NCBI GenBank assembly: GCA_964371125.1
Contig: CAYJMY010000104.1
Coordinates: forward strand, 1-16,920
Reading direction: 5' to 3'
Origin: DUSC01 sp964371125
GTDB taxonomy: Bacteria; Pseudomonadota; Alphaproteobacteria; Rhizobiales; Rhizobiaceae
Length of the DNA stretch: 16,920 nt
Shown: piece after piece, positions 1 through 6,724 of the stretch
Numbering within the stretch: position 1 is the first letter of the stretch
Layout of the letters: each line of letters begins with the position of its first letter
Program-made: the position numbers and the translations under genes
The notes under the pieces: model-generated
The model's input: the letters and a program-made list of their open reading frames with translations, nothing else
Told to the model about the DNA's origin: nothing
Database searches by the model: none

Positions 1-90
1 GTGCTGCGCCAGCCGGTGCGCAGGAAGTAGGCCCGCCGCGCGTGGGGAGGGGCGCTCGCGGCGGTCGCGCGCGGGCAGCCGTCAACAGTA

Positions 91-119
91 TTGCCTCCGC
101 GCCGGGCCTCCTGTATAGC
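91..119 (+). promoter_or_regulatory. Candidate sigma-70-type promoter of the leuA leader
   Basis: A -35-like TTGCCT (91-96) and a -10-like TATAGC (114-119) are separated by exactly 17 bp, and the -10 is preceded by TG. Transcription would be expected to start about 7 nt after the -10, near 126-127. That is the A of the leader-peptide ATG, so the message may be leaderless. The hexamers are seen directly; the start site is inferred. Nothing else convincing is visible in 1-90. Confidence 0.5.
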
Positions 120-126
120 CTCGCGC

Positions 127-246
127 ATGTCGACGCGCCCGACCACTCAGGTTTCCCGTCCGTCCGCCTTCGCGGGCGAGGCGCTGCGCGCGCTTTCCGC
201 GACGCTTCTTCTCCTCGGCCTTATCGGCGATCGCCGGGCCCGCTGA
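127..246 (+). CDS. Leucine-rich leader peptide (leuA attenuator uORF), 39 aa
   Basis: This short ORF upstream of leuA starts with ATG at 127 and stops with TGA at 244-246. Codons 27-33 read Leu-Leu-Leu-Leu-Gly-Leu-Ile (205-225), with further Leu codons at 184 and 193, so seven of 39 residues are Leu. A run of codons for the pathway end product in a small ORF just ahead of the first committed gene of leucine synthesis is the hallmark of a ribosome-sensing attenuator leader. No ribosome binding site is evident. The candidate promoter would place the transcript 5' end at or next to the ATG, so leaderless translation is likely. Leader-based attenuation of leuA has been predicted in alphaproteobacteria. 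This call rests on sequence pattern only. Confidence 0.65.
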   Translation: MSTRPTTQVSRPSAFAGEALRALSATLLLLGLIGDRRAR

Positions 247-289
247 AGGAGCGCCCGGCGGTCGATATGCCGACCAGGCGACGCTCCTT
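228..289 (+). promoter_or_regulatory. Alternative RNA stems of a putative leucine attenuator
   Basis: Two competing structures can be drawn. Stem I pairs 228-239 (CGATCGCCGGGC) with 253-264 (GCCCGGCGGTCG): 12 pairs with one G-U. Stem II pairs 246-253 (AAGGAGCG) with 282-289 (CGCTCCTT), with an inner helix of 260-264 (GGTCG) and 271-275 (CGACC) and a symmetric 6x6 internal loop. They share 253 and 260-264 and cannot coexist. A ribosome stalled on Leu codons 205-222 leaves stem I free to form. A ribosome reaching the stop at 244 covers 228-239 and releases stem II. That is the expected antiterminator/terminator logic. The weak point is that no U-run follows stem II (GCCATCC follows), so the read-out may be Rho-dependent or translational rather than a simple intrinsic terminator. 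Positions 290-373 show no other gene. Confidence 0.5.
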
Positions 290-373
290 GCCATCCATGC
301 GAAGCTGAACAAGAAAGACAGGCGTACGGTTCTGCCCACGCGTAACGCGGCGGCCGGCGCGGGAGAGACGACG

Positions 374-2074
374 ATGAACCCACGACAGGAAATCCGTCCG
401 GCCAAGGGCATGCCCGACGCGGCGGTCAAGTACCAGCCCTATCCGCAGATCGACATTGCCGACCGCACCTGGCCGGCGAAGCGCATCGACAAGGCGCCGA
501 TCTGGTGTTCCGTCGACCTGCGCGACGGCAACCAGGCGCTCATCGATCCGATGGGCCACGACCGCAAGGCGCGCATGTTCGCGCTGCTCATCGACATGGG
601 CTTCAGGGAGATCGAGATCGGCTTCCCGTCGGCCTCGCAGACCGACTTCGACTTCGCCCGCTGGGCGATCGAGGAGGGCGGTGTGCCCGACGACGTCTCG
701 CTGCAGGTGCTCGTCCAGTGCCGACCTGAGCTGATCGCCCGCACCTTCGAGGCGCTGCAGGGCGCCCGCCGGCCGATCGTGCACTTCTACAATTCGACCT
801 CGGAGCTGCAGCGCCGCGTCGTCTTCGAGAAGGACGTGCCGGGCATCAAGAAAATCGCCACCGACGCCGCGAAGATGATCACCGACATGGCGGCGAAGGC
901 CGGCGGCGGCTTCCGTTTCCAGTATTCGCCGGAGAGCTTCACCGGCACCGAACTCGAGGTGGCGCTGGAGATTTCCAACGCCGTCGCCGAGATCGTCCGG
1001 CCCACGCCCGAGAACAGGCTGATCCTCAATCTGCCGGCGACCGTCGAGATGTCGACGCCCAACATCTATGCCGACATGATCGAGTGGATGTGCCGCAACC
1101 TCGACAACCGCGAGAACCTGATCATCTCGCTGCACCCGCACAACGACCGCGGCACCGGCGTCGCCGCCACCGAGCTCGGCCTGATGGCGGGTGCGGACCG
1201 CGTCGAGGGCACGCTGTTCGGCAATGGCGAGCGCACCGGCAACGTCGACATCGTCACGCTGGCGCTGAACATGTACACGCAGGGCGTCGATCCGATGCTC
1301 GACTGCTCCGACATCAACCGGATGAAGGCGGTCTACGAGTATTCCAACCAGCTGAAGATCCCCGAGCGCCATCCTTACGTCGGCGAACTCGTCTACACGG
1401 CCTTCTCCGGCTCCCACCAGGACGCCATCAACAAGGGCATGAAGGCGCTGAAGAAGGCCAACAAGCCGCTGTGGGAAGTGCCCTACCTGCCGATCGATCC
1501 GGCCGACGTCGGCCGCACCTACGAGGCGATCATTCGCATCAACTCGCAGTCGGGCAAGGGCGGTATCGCCTACGTGCTCGACGCCGACTACGGGCTGAAG
1601 CTGCCGCGCAACCTGCAGATCGAGTTCAGCCAGGATATCCAGGCGATCACCGACGCCGAGGGCAAGGAAGTGCCGGCCAGACGAATCTACGAGCGCTTCG
1701 TCGAGCTCTATGTCGACCAGCCCGGCGCCCGGCTGAAGTTCGTCGACCACCACACCTTTCCCGACCCGGTGTCGAAGGGCACCCGCCTCGTCGAGGCGAC
1801 GATCCGCGACGGCGGCAGGGAGGTGACGATCACCGGCTCCGGCAACGGTCCCATCGACGGCTTCGTCAACGCCCTGTCGACGCATATCGGCATCGACCTC
1901 TCGGTGCTCGACTATTCCGAGCACTCCATCCAGCGCGGCTCCAACGCCTCGGCCATCTGCTACATGGAGATGGAGCATCCGAAGGGAAAACTGTTCGGGG
2001 TGGGCATCAACACCAACATCGTGGCCGCCTCGCTCGAGGCCGTGGTGTCGGCCGCCAACCGCATCCTCGGCTGA
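374..2074 (+). CDS. leuA: 2-isopropylmalate synthase
   Basis: LeuA condenses acetyl-CoA with 2-oxoisovalerate to give 2-isopropylmalate, the first committed step of leucine synthesis, in the cytoplasm. The 566-aa protein is of the long type also found in actinobacteria. The catalytic TIM-barrel domain covers roughly residues 40-320: WCSVDLRDGNQAL near 44-56 with a metal-binding Asp51, LHPHNDRGTG near 253-262 with metal ligands His254 and His256, and GNGERTGN at 283-290 with the Asn ligand. The C-terminal allosteric (LeuA dimer, leucine-binding) domain covers roughly 430-566. ATG 374 is preceded by GGGAGAG at 361-367; Met13 (ATG 410) is an in-frame alternative. A leucine-rich leader and alternative stems lie upstream. 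The next gene starts 7 bp after the stop. Confidence 0.97.
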   Translation: MNPRQEIRPAKGMPDAAVKYQPYPQIDIADRTWPAKRIDKAPIWCSVDLRDGNQALIDPMGHDRKARMFALLIDMGFREIEIGFPSASQTDFDFARWAIEEGGVPDDVSLQVLVQCRPELIARTFEALQGARRPIVHFYNSTSELQRRVVFEKDVPGIKKIATDAAKMITDMAAKAGGGFRFQYSPESFTGTELEVALEISNAVAEIVRPTPENRLILNLPATVEMSTPNIYADMIEWMCRNLDNRENLIISLHPHNDRGTGVAATELGLMAGADRVEGTLFGNGERTGNVDIVTLALNMYTQGVDPMLDCSDINRMKAVYEYSNQLKIPERHPYVGELVYTAFSGSHQDAINKGMKALKKANKPLWEVPYLPIDPADVGRTYEAIIRINSQSGKGGIAYVLDADYGLKLPRNLQIEFSQDIQAITDAEGKEVPARRIYERFVELYVDQPGARLKFVDHHTFPDPVSKGTRLVEATIRDGGREVTITGSGNGPIDGFVNALSTHIGIDLSVLDYSEHSIQRGSNASAICYMEMEHPKGKLFGVGINTNIVAASLEAVVSAANRILG

Positions 2075-2081
2075 GGTCGCC

Positions 2082-2852
2082 GTGGGGGAGGATCTCTACG
2101 CGCGCGTCAAGGGCAGCGGGACCACGGCGATGGTCCTGCTGCACGGTTTCGGCGGCGGCTGCGACGACTGGTACGACATCCAGCCGGACCTTGCCCGCGA
2201 CGGGCAGGTGCTCGCCTACGATCTCCCCGGGCACGGGCGGTCGCTCGCCCACCCGGCGGCCGGCAACGCCTCGGCGATGGCCAAGGCGATTCTTTCCGAC
2301 CTCGCCGAGCGCGGCATCGAAAAGGCCCACGTCACCGGCTTCTCGATGGGCGGCGCCGTCGCCTGCCTGATGGGCCTGCGCGCGCCCGACCGCGTCGCCT
2401 CGCTGACCCTTCTCGCGCCCGGCGGCTTCGGGCCCTTCATCAACGGCCCGCTGCTGCACCGCTTCGCCACGCCGGCCACCGCCGACGCGCTGCGCGCCGC
2501 CATGAACGACATGGCCGCGCCCGGCTATGCCTTCGAGACCAAGTATGTCGCCGCGCTCGCAGCCCTTCGCGGCATTCCCGGCCAGCCGGCGATGCTGGAG
2601 ACGATCTGGGGCATGATCGCCCGCGACAGCAAGCAGGGCGAGATCCCGCGCCAGACGCTGGCGACGCTCGCCATGCCGGTGACGGTCGTCTGGGGCACGG
2701 CCGATCCGATGCTGCCTTATGTACAGAGCGAGAACCTGCCTTCGCTGTTCGAGTTCGTCTCGCTGCCCGGCGTCGGCCACATGTTGCCCGTCGAGGCGCG
2801 CAAGGCGGTGACGGCGGCGATCCGCAGGACGGTCCGCCGCGCCGCGCGCTGA
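2082..2852 (+). CDS. Alpha/beta hydrolase
   Basis: This 256-aa protein has a complete alpha/beta-hydrolase signature: oxyanion-region LLHGFGGG at 19-26, YDLPGHGRS at 46-54, nucleophile elbow GFSMGG with Ser88, acid Asp208 in WGTADPM, and His233 in GVGHML. The layout resembles the stand-alone esterase / acetoin-dehydrogenase-E2-like hydrolases, but the substrate cannot be read from the sequence. The GTG start at 2082 lies 7 bp after the leuA stop, with GAGG just upstream, so it is probably co-transcribed with leuA and under the same leader. No known step of leucine synthesis needs a hydrolase, so the link may be only positional. Confidence 0.9.
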   Translation: MGEDLYARVKGSGTTAMVLLHGFGGGCDDWYDIQPDLARDGQVLAYDLPGHGRSLAHPAAGNASAMAKAILSDLAERGIEKAHVTGFSMGGAVACLMGLRAPDRVASLTLLAPGGFGPFINGPLLHRFATPATADALRAAMNDMAAPGYAFETKYVAALAALRGIPGQPAMLETIWGMIARDSKQGEIPRQTLATLAMPVTVVWGTADPMLPYVQSENLPSLFEFVSLPGVGHMLPVEARKAVTAAIRRTVRRAAR

Positions 2853-2913
2853 GCGGCGGGTCGCACTGGTAGGATTTTACCGGGCCTGTTCGTCGCAATA
2901 CCCCAGCCCGAAG

Positions 2914-3075
2914 TACCCCACCCCTGCCCCTCCCCACAAGGGGGAGGGGAACCTTCCGGTCGTGCCCTCCACCACGANNNNNNNNNNCCCGCCCCCCCCG
3001 TTGCCACCCGGCCGCGCCTGGGGGGAAACGCGCAAGTTCCCCTCCCCCTTGTGGGGAGGGGCAGGGGTGGGGGTA
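2914..3075. repeat. Large inverted repeat flanking the gap
   Basis: The left arm (2914-2952) and right arm (3036-3075) are reverse complements at about 39 of 40 positions, with a single C indel. Each arm also folds on itself around CCCCTCCCC-ACAAG-GGGGAGGGG. This kind of palindrome (CTCCCC-TTGTGG-GGAGGGG) is a common dispersed intergenic element in rhizobial genomes. Placed here at the 3' end of the leuA-hydrolase unit it could act as a transcription end or mRNA-stabilising structure. Confidence 0.75.
2978..2987. other. Assembly gap (10 N)
   Basis: Ten consecutive N lie between the arms of the inverted repeat. A run of exactly ten is usually a scaffolding placeholder of arbitrary size, so the true distance and content between the hydrolase and the next gene are unknown. 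Confidence 0.95.
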
Positions 3076-3185
3076 TGCGTGCCGCACATATCCGTTGCGC
3101 AGCCTACTCCGAGCTGGACCGCGCAGCGCCAGACACCCTAGGCCCTCCGCGCGTGATTTCGCCGTTTTCCTGTGGTAATCGTTCA

Positions 3186-3193
3186 TTAACCAT
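3186..3193 (+). promoter_or_regulatory. TTAACCAT box, possible CtrA half-site
   Basis: TTAACCAT lies 24 bp before the chosen ATG of the next gene. In Caulobacter the cell-cycle regulator CtrA binds TTAA-N7-TTAA and also TTAACCAT half-sites. An 8-bp match can occur by chance; no second TTAA half-site at the right spacing was found. Confidence 0.25.
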
Positions 3194-3217
3194 GGGGTGC
3201 GAAGGGCCGATGAAGGC

Positions 3218-3850
3218 ATGAGCGAGGCAGGGGACAGGGCGCAGACGAGCAACGGCGCGGCCGACGGCGCGCGGCGGCTGGCCGAAGCGATCCGCGAGGT
3301 GAAGAACGCCGCCGCCGACCGCGAGGACGTCGTCGTCGACATGCGCGAGGCGCAGCGCATGCGCCTCGAACTGATCGCCGCCGAGCTCGCCCCGGTGTTC
3401 GCCGACGTGCCCGCCGACGTCGACATCTTCGATTTCGCCATCTCCAGCGGCCTGCAGCCCAGGCTTTGGATCGACGCCGTCAGCCATGTGGCGATGGGGC
3501 GCGACAAGCGCAGCTACCGTTTCGTCCGCGACACCCGCATGGGCCGCGTCGTGCTCGCCGAATCCCACGACATGAAGCCCGTCGCCGACCAGGTCACCCG
3601 CTACATCGCCGAGCGGCTGGTCGAGCGGCAGCACCAGCTCGACGGCGGCGCGACGCCGTCGGTGGCCATGCTTGCCCGCCCGCCGCTCCGCGATCTCGCC
3701 GACCGGTCGGCCGGCCCGGCCTTTGCCTGGCGGCCCGTCCTGTCGGGCGTCGGGCTCGCGCTCGCCGGCGCCGCGCTCGGCCTCCTCGTCACCGCGGTGA
3801 TCCTGTGGGACCGCCTCGTCGCGATGTGGGGCGGCTGGGGCAGTCAGTAG
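3218..3850 (+). CDS. Conserved hypothetical protein with C-terminal membrane anchor
   Basis: This is a 210-aa protein of no function known to me. Residues 18-60 are helical and charged (LAEAIREVKN, MREAQRMRLELIAAEL). Residues 65-112 form a compact segment with FDFAISSGLQPRLWID and the basic stretch GRDKRSYRFVRDTRMGRVV. Residues 120-140 look amphipathic. Residues 174-196 form one strong transmembrane helix followed by a short WGGWGSQ tail. I expect an inner-membrane protein with its soluble part in the cytoplasm. ATG 3218 was chosen over the in-frame GTG at 3197, which would add seven unremarkable residues. Codon use is typical of the host, so it looks like a core gene. It stands alone. Confidence 0.75.
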   Translation: MSEAGDRAQTSNGAADGARRLAEAIREVKNAAADREDVVVDMREAQRMRLELIAAELAPVFADVPADVDIFDFAISSGLQPRLWIDAVSHVAMGRDKRSYRFVRDTRMGRVVLAESHDMKPVADQVTRYIAERLVERQHQLDGGATPSVAMLARPPLRDLADRSAGPAFAWRPVLSGVGLALAGAALGLLVTAVILWDRLVAMWGGWGSQ

Positions 3851-3860
3851 GGCCCTACCA

Positions 3861-3883
3861 CAGCGCGGGCAGTTTCCGCGCTG
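3861..3883 (+). terminator. Hairpin after the hypothetical gene
   Basis: CAGCGCGG (3861-3868) and CCGCGCTG (3876-3883) form a perfect 8-bp stem with a 7-nt loop, starting 10 bp after the stop codon. It is well placed for transcription termination, but no T-run follows, so intrinsic activity is uncertain. Confidence 0.4.
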
Positions 3884-3945
3884 ACCTATCACTAACATAG
3901 GTTTAGGCGGCAGGCGATTTTTCGTCCTTTCAGGCGTCTCTGAAC

Positions 3946-3973
3946 TTTACTCGTAAATTGAAAGTGAGATAAT
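3946..3973 (+). promoter_or_regulatory. Candidate promoter of the patatin gene
   Basis: TTTACT (3946-3951) and GATAAT (3968-3973) are spaced 16 bp apart, giving four of six and five of six matches to the sigma-70 consensus. The region is markedly AT-rich compared with the rest of the window, and the ATG follows 26 bp later. The gene is therefore probably expressed independently of its neighbours. Confidence 0.45.
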
Positions 3974-3999
3974 TTCAAATTTTTTTGGGTGGGACCAAA

Positions 4000-5778
4000 A
4001 TGCTGGTCGAAAAAATCTCGCAGTATTTGAATTTATTATTCCGCCTCATCATGAGTTGGTTTTTTGTCCTCTTCCCGCTCTTTTTACTTGGAGGCTGGCT
4101 GCTATTTGTCGGCAGCTACTCGTGGACAAGGGACCTCGTAGGCATGGTGGCTGCCGGTATGCTGCTCTATGCGACTTGGCGGATCGTTTCGCGCCGACCG
4201 CAGGCGCTCGGCGGAAATGGCGCAGCACGATCGTGGTCTCGGGATCTCTTCCACCTCACCGCCGGCTGGACGATCACGTCATGGCTGCTGCTTGGAGTGC
4301 TCGATTTCGTCTTCGAAAGACATCCCGTTCCGCTCCGCGGGGCCGTGTCTAGCCCGGAAACAACCGTCCCACGTTATGCGGCACCCCGGGTTGCACTGGC
4401 TCTTTCCGGCGGCGGCTACAGGGCGGCGCTCGTCCATGCCGGCGTCATTGACCAGCTCGGCCGCTTCGGCGTGCCCGTAGACACTATAAGCTCGGTCTCT
4501 GGCGCATCCATTCTCGCCGCCTTCGTCGCGCGGGGCGGCGATCCAATGGACTTCGTCGCGGCCGTGCGTGACGGGCGGTTCCGATTGCGCCGTGAACTTC
4601 TATCCCCATTCAGTCTGCCGTTCTGGCTCAACCCTTTCGGCGACTACTCGCGCCGCGACGTCCAGGCCAGCATGGTACGCCGTGTTCTGCTGTCGCAACC
4701 GGAGGGAACTGGCAACATACCCGCCGGTCCCTCACTCATGGTCTCCGCCACCGATCTCGTCCGAGGCATGAGCCTTGGATTCACCCAGGACGGCGTCCTC
4801 TTCGCTGGTCCGGTTAGCTCTCGCTTTTTCGCCTGGGACGAGGCGGTCATCGTTGACGATATTGGCGACCTCGCCGACCTCGTTGCCGTCTCGGGGAGTT
4901 TCCCTGGGGCGTTTCCCGCCTTTCGCACCAAGGCGAAGTTCACGGTCGACGGAGTGCCTTTGTCACTGAGCGAGAACACCCGCGAAATCCAGTTGGCGCT
5001 CGCCGATGGCGGAATACGTGACAATCTGGGCCTGAAGCTACTGGAATCGGCGCGCAAGATCGTTACGGGCGAGAATCCACTGTCCTCTTCCTGGAGCGCC
5101 TACAATCCCGGCCCCGTTTGGTCGTCGGACGTGATCATCGTTTCGGATGGCGGCAAGGCGCTCGAAGCGGACGATATCGGCGGGGCGCTCGAAGAAGTTA
5201 GCCGCGCTATCGATCTCGTCGGACTTGATACGGGCGTGCTTCGACTGGTTGAAATGAATGACGATCTACCGAAGGTGTTCCTCTCGCAGGCCTCGCGGAT
5301 TGCACCGACACCGGACGCGGTCCTTGCCGGTTATCCGTGGTCAGCATCCGAATGGGCTCTGTATGATTTCTTCCGACCTTACGGCCTTCCAGACGGTATC
5401 CTCGACCAGATTGTGAAGCTCGTTCCGGATCAAGCTGCCGCCCGAGAGGCATTCGCTCGCTTTCCGAAGGATCCCTCGGAGGTCAACACGCGTGACGAGC
5501 GGTGCTTTAGTGGCGATGCGGCGCACTCAGATCTACCGTCCTGCCGTTGGTGGACATTGGTGCGTGTCGTCGGCGCCGACATCGTTCGCGCAACGGATGT
5601 CTTTCGCAAGACCGAAACCCTTGAGGATACGTACTCGTCGGAAGATGCGGACGCGCTGGTCCGGCTCGGCAGGTACTTCGTACTCCTCGCTTGGAAGGAC
5701 ATTTCGGAAGGGCTGGATCGGGTAACGGAACGTGCAAACGCGGCAGAAGCCGGGAATGCCGGTTCACCTCCGCCCTAA
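4000..5778 (+). CDS. Patatin-like phospholipase with N-terminal membrane segments
   Basis: This 592-aa protein is predicted to hydrolyse acyl ester bonds of lipids with a Ser-Asp dyad. The oxyanion loop is GGGYR (137-141), the nucleophile is probably Ser167 in SSVSGAS (164-170), and the catalytic Asp is 336 in DGGIRDN. The first 110 residues carry about three hydrophobic helices (around 10-40, 45-60 and 85-105), so the enzyme should be anchored in the inner membrane. The C-terminal half (about 350-590) has no domain I recognise. ATG 4000 is chosen because GGTGGGA lies just upstream; a TTG at 3985 in the same frame is less likely. TTT, TTG, CTT and TTA codons are much commoner than in neighbours, and the promoter is AT-rich, which suggests transfer. 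The stop overlaps that of the convergent phosphoesterase gene by a few bases. Patatin effectors occur in CBASS defence, but no nucleotide cyclase gene is nearby. Confidence 0.88.
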   Translation: MLVEKISQYLNLLFRLIMSWFFVLFPLFLLGGWLLFVGSYSWTRDLVGMVAAGMLLYATWRIVSRRPQALGGNGAARSWSRDLFHLTAGWTITSWLLLGVLDFVFERHPVPLRGAVSSPETTVPRYAAPRVALALSGGGYRAALVHAGVIDQLGRFGVPVDTISSVSGASILAAFVARGGDPMDFVAAVRDGRFRLRRELLSPFSLPFWLNPFGDYSRRDVQASMVRRVLLSQPEGTGNIPAGPSLMVSATDLVRGMSLGFTQDGVLFAGPVSSRFFAWDEAVIVDDIGDLADLVAVSGSFPGAFPAFRTKAKFTVDGVPLSLSENTREIQLALADGGIRDNLGLKLLESARKIVTGENPLSSSWSAYNPGPVWSSDVIIVSDGGKALEADDIGGALEEVSRAIDLVGLDTGVLRLVEMNDDLPKVFLSQASRIAPTPDAVLAGYPWSASEWALYDFFRPYGLPDGILDQIVKLVPDQAAAREAFARFPKDPSEVNTRDERCFSGDAAHSDLPSCRWWTLVRVVGADIVRATDVFRKTETLEDTYSSEDADALVRLGRYFVLLAWKDISEGLDRVTERANAAEAGNAGSPPP

Positions 5779-6674
5779 AGCTCCGCGCTCGCCAGCTCGC
5801 CGACCGGCGTCGCCGCACCCGTCAGGCCGCGCCGGGTGAGCTTGACCGCCCAGCGCCCGGCCCTGCCGGAAATCTCGAGAAGATTCCATTGCGCCGCCGG
5901 GTGACGGCCGCCGGGCGCCTGGCCGGCCGCGGCGGCGCCGATCACCGGCACCTTACTGCCCTTCGGCCCGTCGATGGCGCTCGCGGTCGGCAGGTGCGAG
6001 TGGCCGTGCAGCACCAGCTCGGCGCCGTGCTCGCGGATCACCCGCTGGAAGCGGCGGATGCCGTAGAGCCGCTTGTGCTGCGACACGGCGTTGCGCAGCG
6101 GCGGGTGGTGGATCATGACGACGCGGAACAGGTCGCGGCCGGCCGCCTCGTCGAGCAGTTCGCGCAGCCGGTCGGCCTGCCTGTCGCGGAAGAAGCCGTT
6201 GGCCATGAACGGCGCGGTCGCGGCGGCCGAAGACACGCCGATCAGCGCCACGTGGCCGCGCACGCGCAGATAGGGGAAGGCGTTGCTGTCGAAGGGCACG
6301 TTGGCGCCGTCGCTTGACATGAAGGCGCCCCAGGCGCGGCAAGCCTTGTCGAGCGCGCCCGGCACGTAGGCGTCGTGGTTGCCCGGCACCACCGAGACGT
6401 CGTGCGGCGCGCCGATCGCCTCCAGCCACTGGCGGGCCATGTCGATCTCGATGTCGAGCGCGATGTTGACGAGATCGCCGGTGACCGCAACATGGTCGAT
6501 CTCCGCTGCCTTGATGTCGGCGAGGATTGCGTCGATGACGTGGTCGTGGAGGAACTGGCGCCGGTTGCGGTGCCAGTTGACGTAGCCCAGCATCCGCTTC
6601 GACGCGAGCTGTCCGTAGGTGACCACCGGCAACGGGCCGAGATGGACGTCGGAGAGGTGGGCGAGCCTGAACAT
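5775..6674 (-). CDS. Calcineurin-like metallophosphoesterase
   Basis: This 299-aa protein has every canonical block of the dimetal phosphoesterase fold: DVH (9-11) in HLSDVHLG, GDLVN (66-70), GNHD (98-101), the His pair IHHPP (189-190), and GHSH (224-227). The family includes cyclic-nucleotide phosphodiesterases (CpdA-like) and UDP-diacylglucosamine hydrolases; the exact substrate cannot be told. A longer reading from 6725 exists, but the start is set at 6674 because AAGGAGG sits 4 nt upstream of that ATG and the longer form would run into the divergent Nudix gene. It is convergent with the patatin gene and overlaps its stop by 4 bp. Confidence 0.92.
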   Translation of the reverse strand: MFRLAHLSDVHLGPLPVVTYGQLASKRMLGYVNWHRNRRQFLHDHVIDAILADIKAAEIDHVAVTGDLVNIALDIEIDMARQWLEAIGAPHDVSVVPGNHDAYVPGALDKACRAWGAFMSSDGANVPFDSNAFPYLRVRGHVALIGVSSAAATAPFMANGFFRDRQADRLRELLDEAAGRDLFRVVMIHHPPLRNAVSQHKRLYGIRRFQRVIREHGAELVLHGHSHLPTASAIDGPKGSKVPVIGAAAAGQAPGGRHPAAQWNLLEISGRAGRWAVKLTRRGLTGAATPVGELASAEL

Positions 6675-6678
6675 CCTT

Positions 6679-6685
6679 CCTCCTT
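6679..6685 (-). promoter_or_regulatory. Ribosome binding site deciding the phosphoesterase start
   Basis: On the minus strand AAGGAGG lies 4 nt before the ATG at 6674. It is a perfect anti-Shine-Dalgarno match and rules in the 299-aa form over the 316-aa form. Confidence 0.75.
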
Positions 6686-6724
6686 TACGGGAGGAATTCG
6701 GCAATTTGAACCCGAGGCGGTCCA

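Larger units (their letters stand above)
2853..3217. other. Intergenic spacer with inverted repeat and assembly gap
   Basis: These 365 bp between the hydrolase and the next gene contain no credible ORF. They hold a near-perfect 40-bp inverted repeat around a run of ten N, then about 140 bp of unique sequence leading to the start of the hypothetical gene, including a TTAACCAT box. ORFs called across the N run are artefacts. Confidence 0.8.

Noticed and set aside
1..30. Frame reading VLRQPVRRK then a stop at 28-30, perhaps the 3' end of a gene entering from the left.
   Set aside because: Ten codons are too few to tell a real gene end from chance; not called.
221..1978. 585-aa open frame on the minus strand opposite leuA.
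   Set aside because: It is the mirror of a GC-rich gene with strong third-position bias; composition is low-complexity (V, D, R, H, L) and leuA is certain.
2440..3507. 355-aa minus-strand frame crossing the N run.
   Set aside because: It is translated through ten N, overlaps two real genes, and is an artefact.
4000..5778. Patatin considered as a CBASS effector (CapV).
   Set aside because: No CD-NTase, Cap2/Cap3 or other defence gene within the window, and the N-terminal membrane helices are unlike CapV; kept as solitary patatin.
5691..6317. 208-aa plus-strand frame opposite the phosphoesterase.
   Set aside because: Antisense shadow without ribosome binding site or domain; the opposite strand has all metallophosphoesterase motifs.
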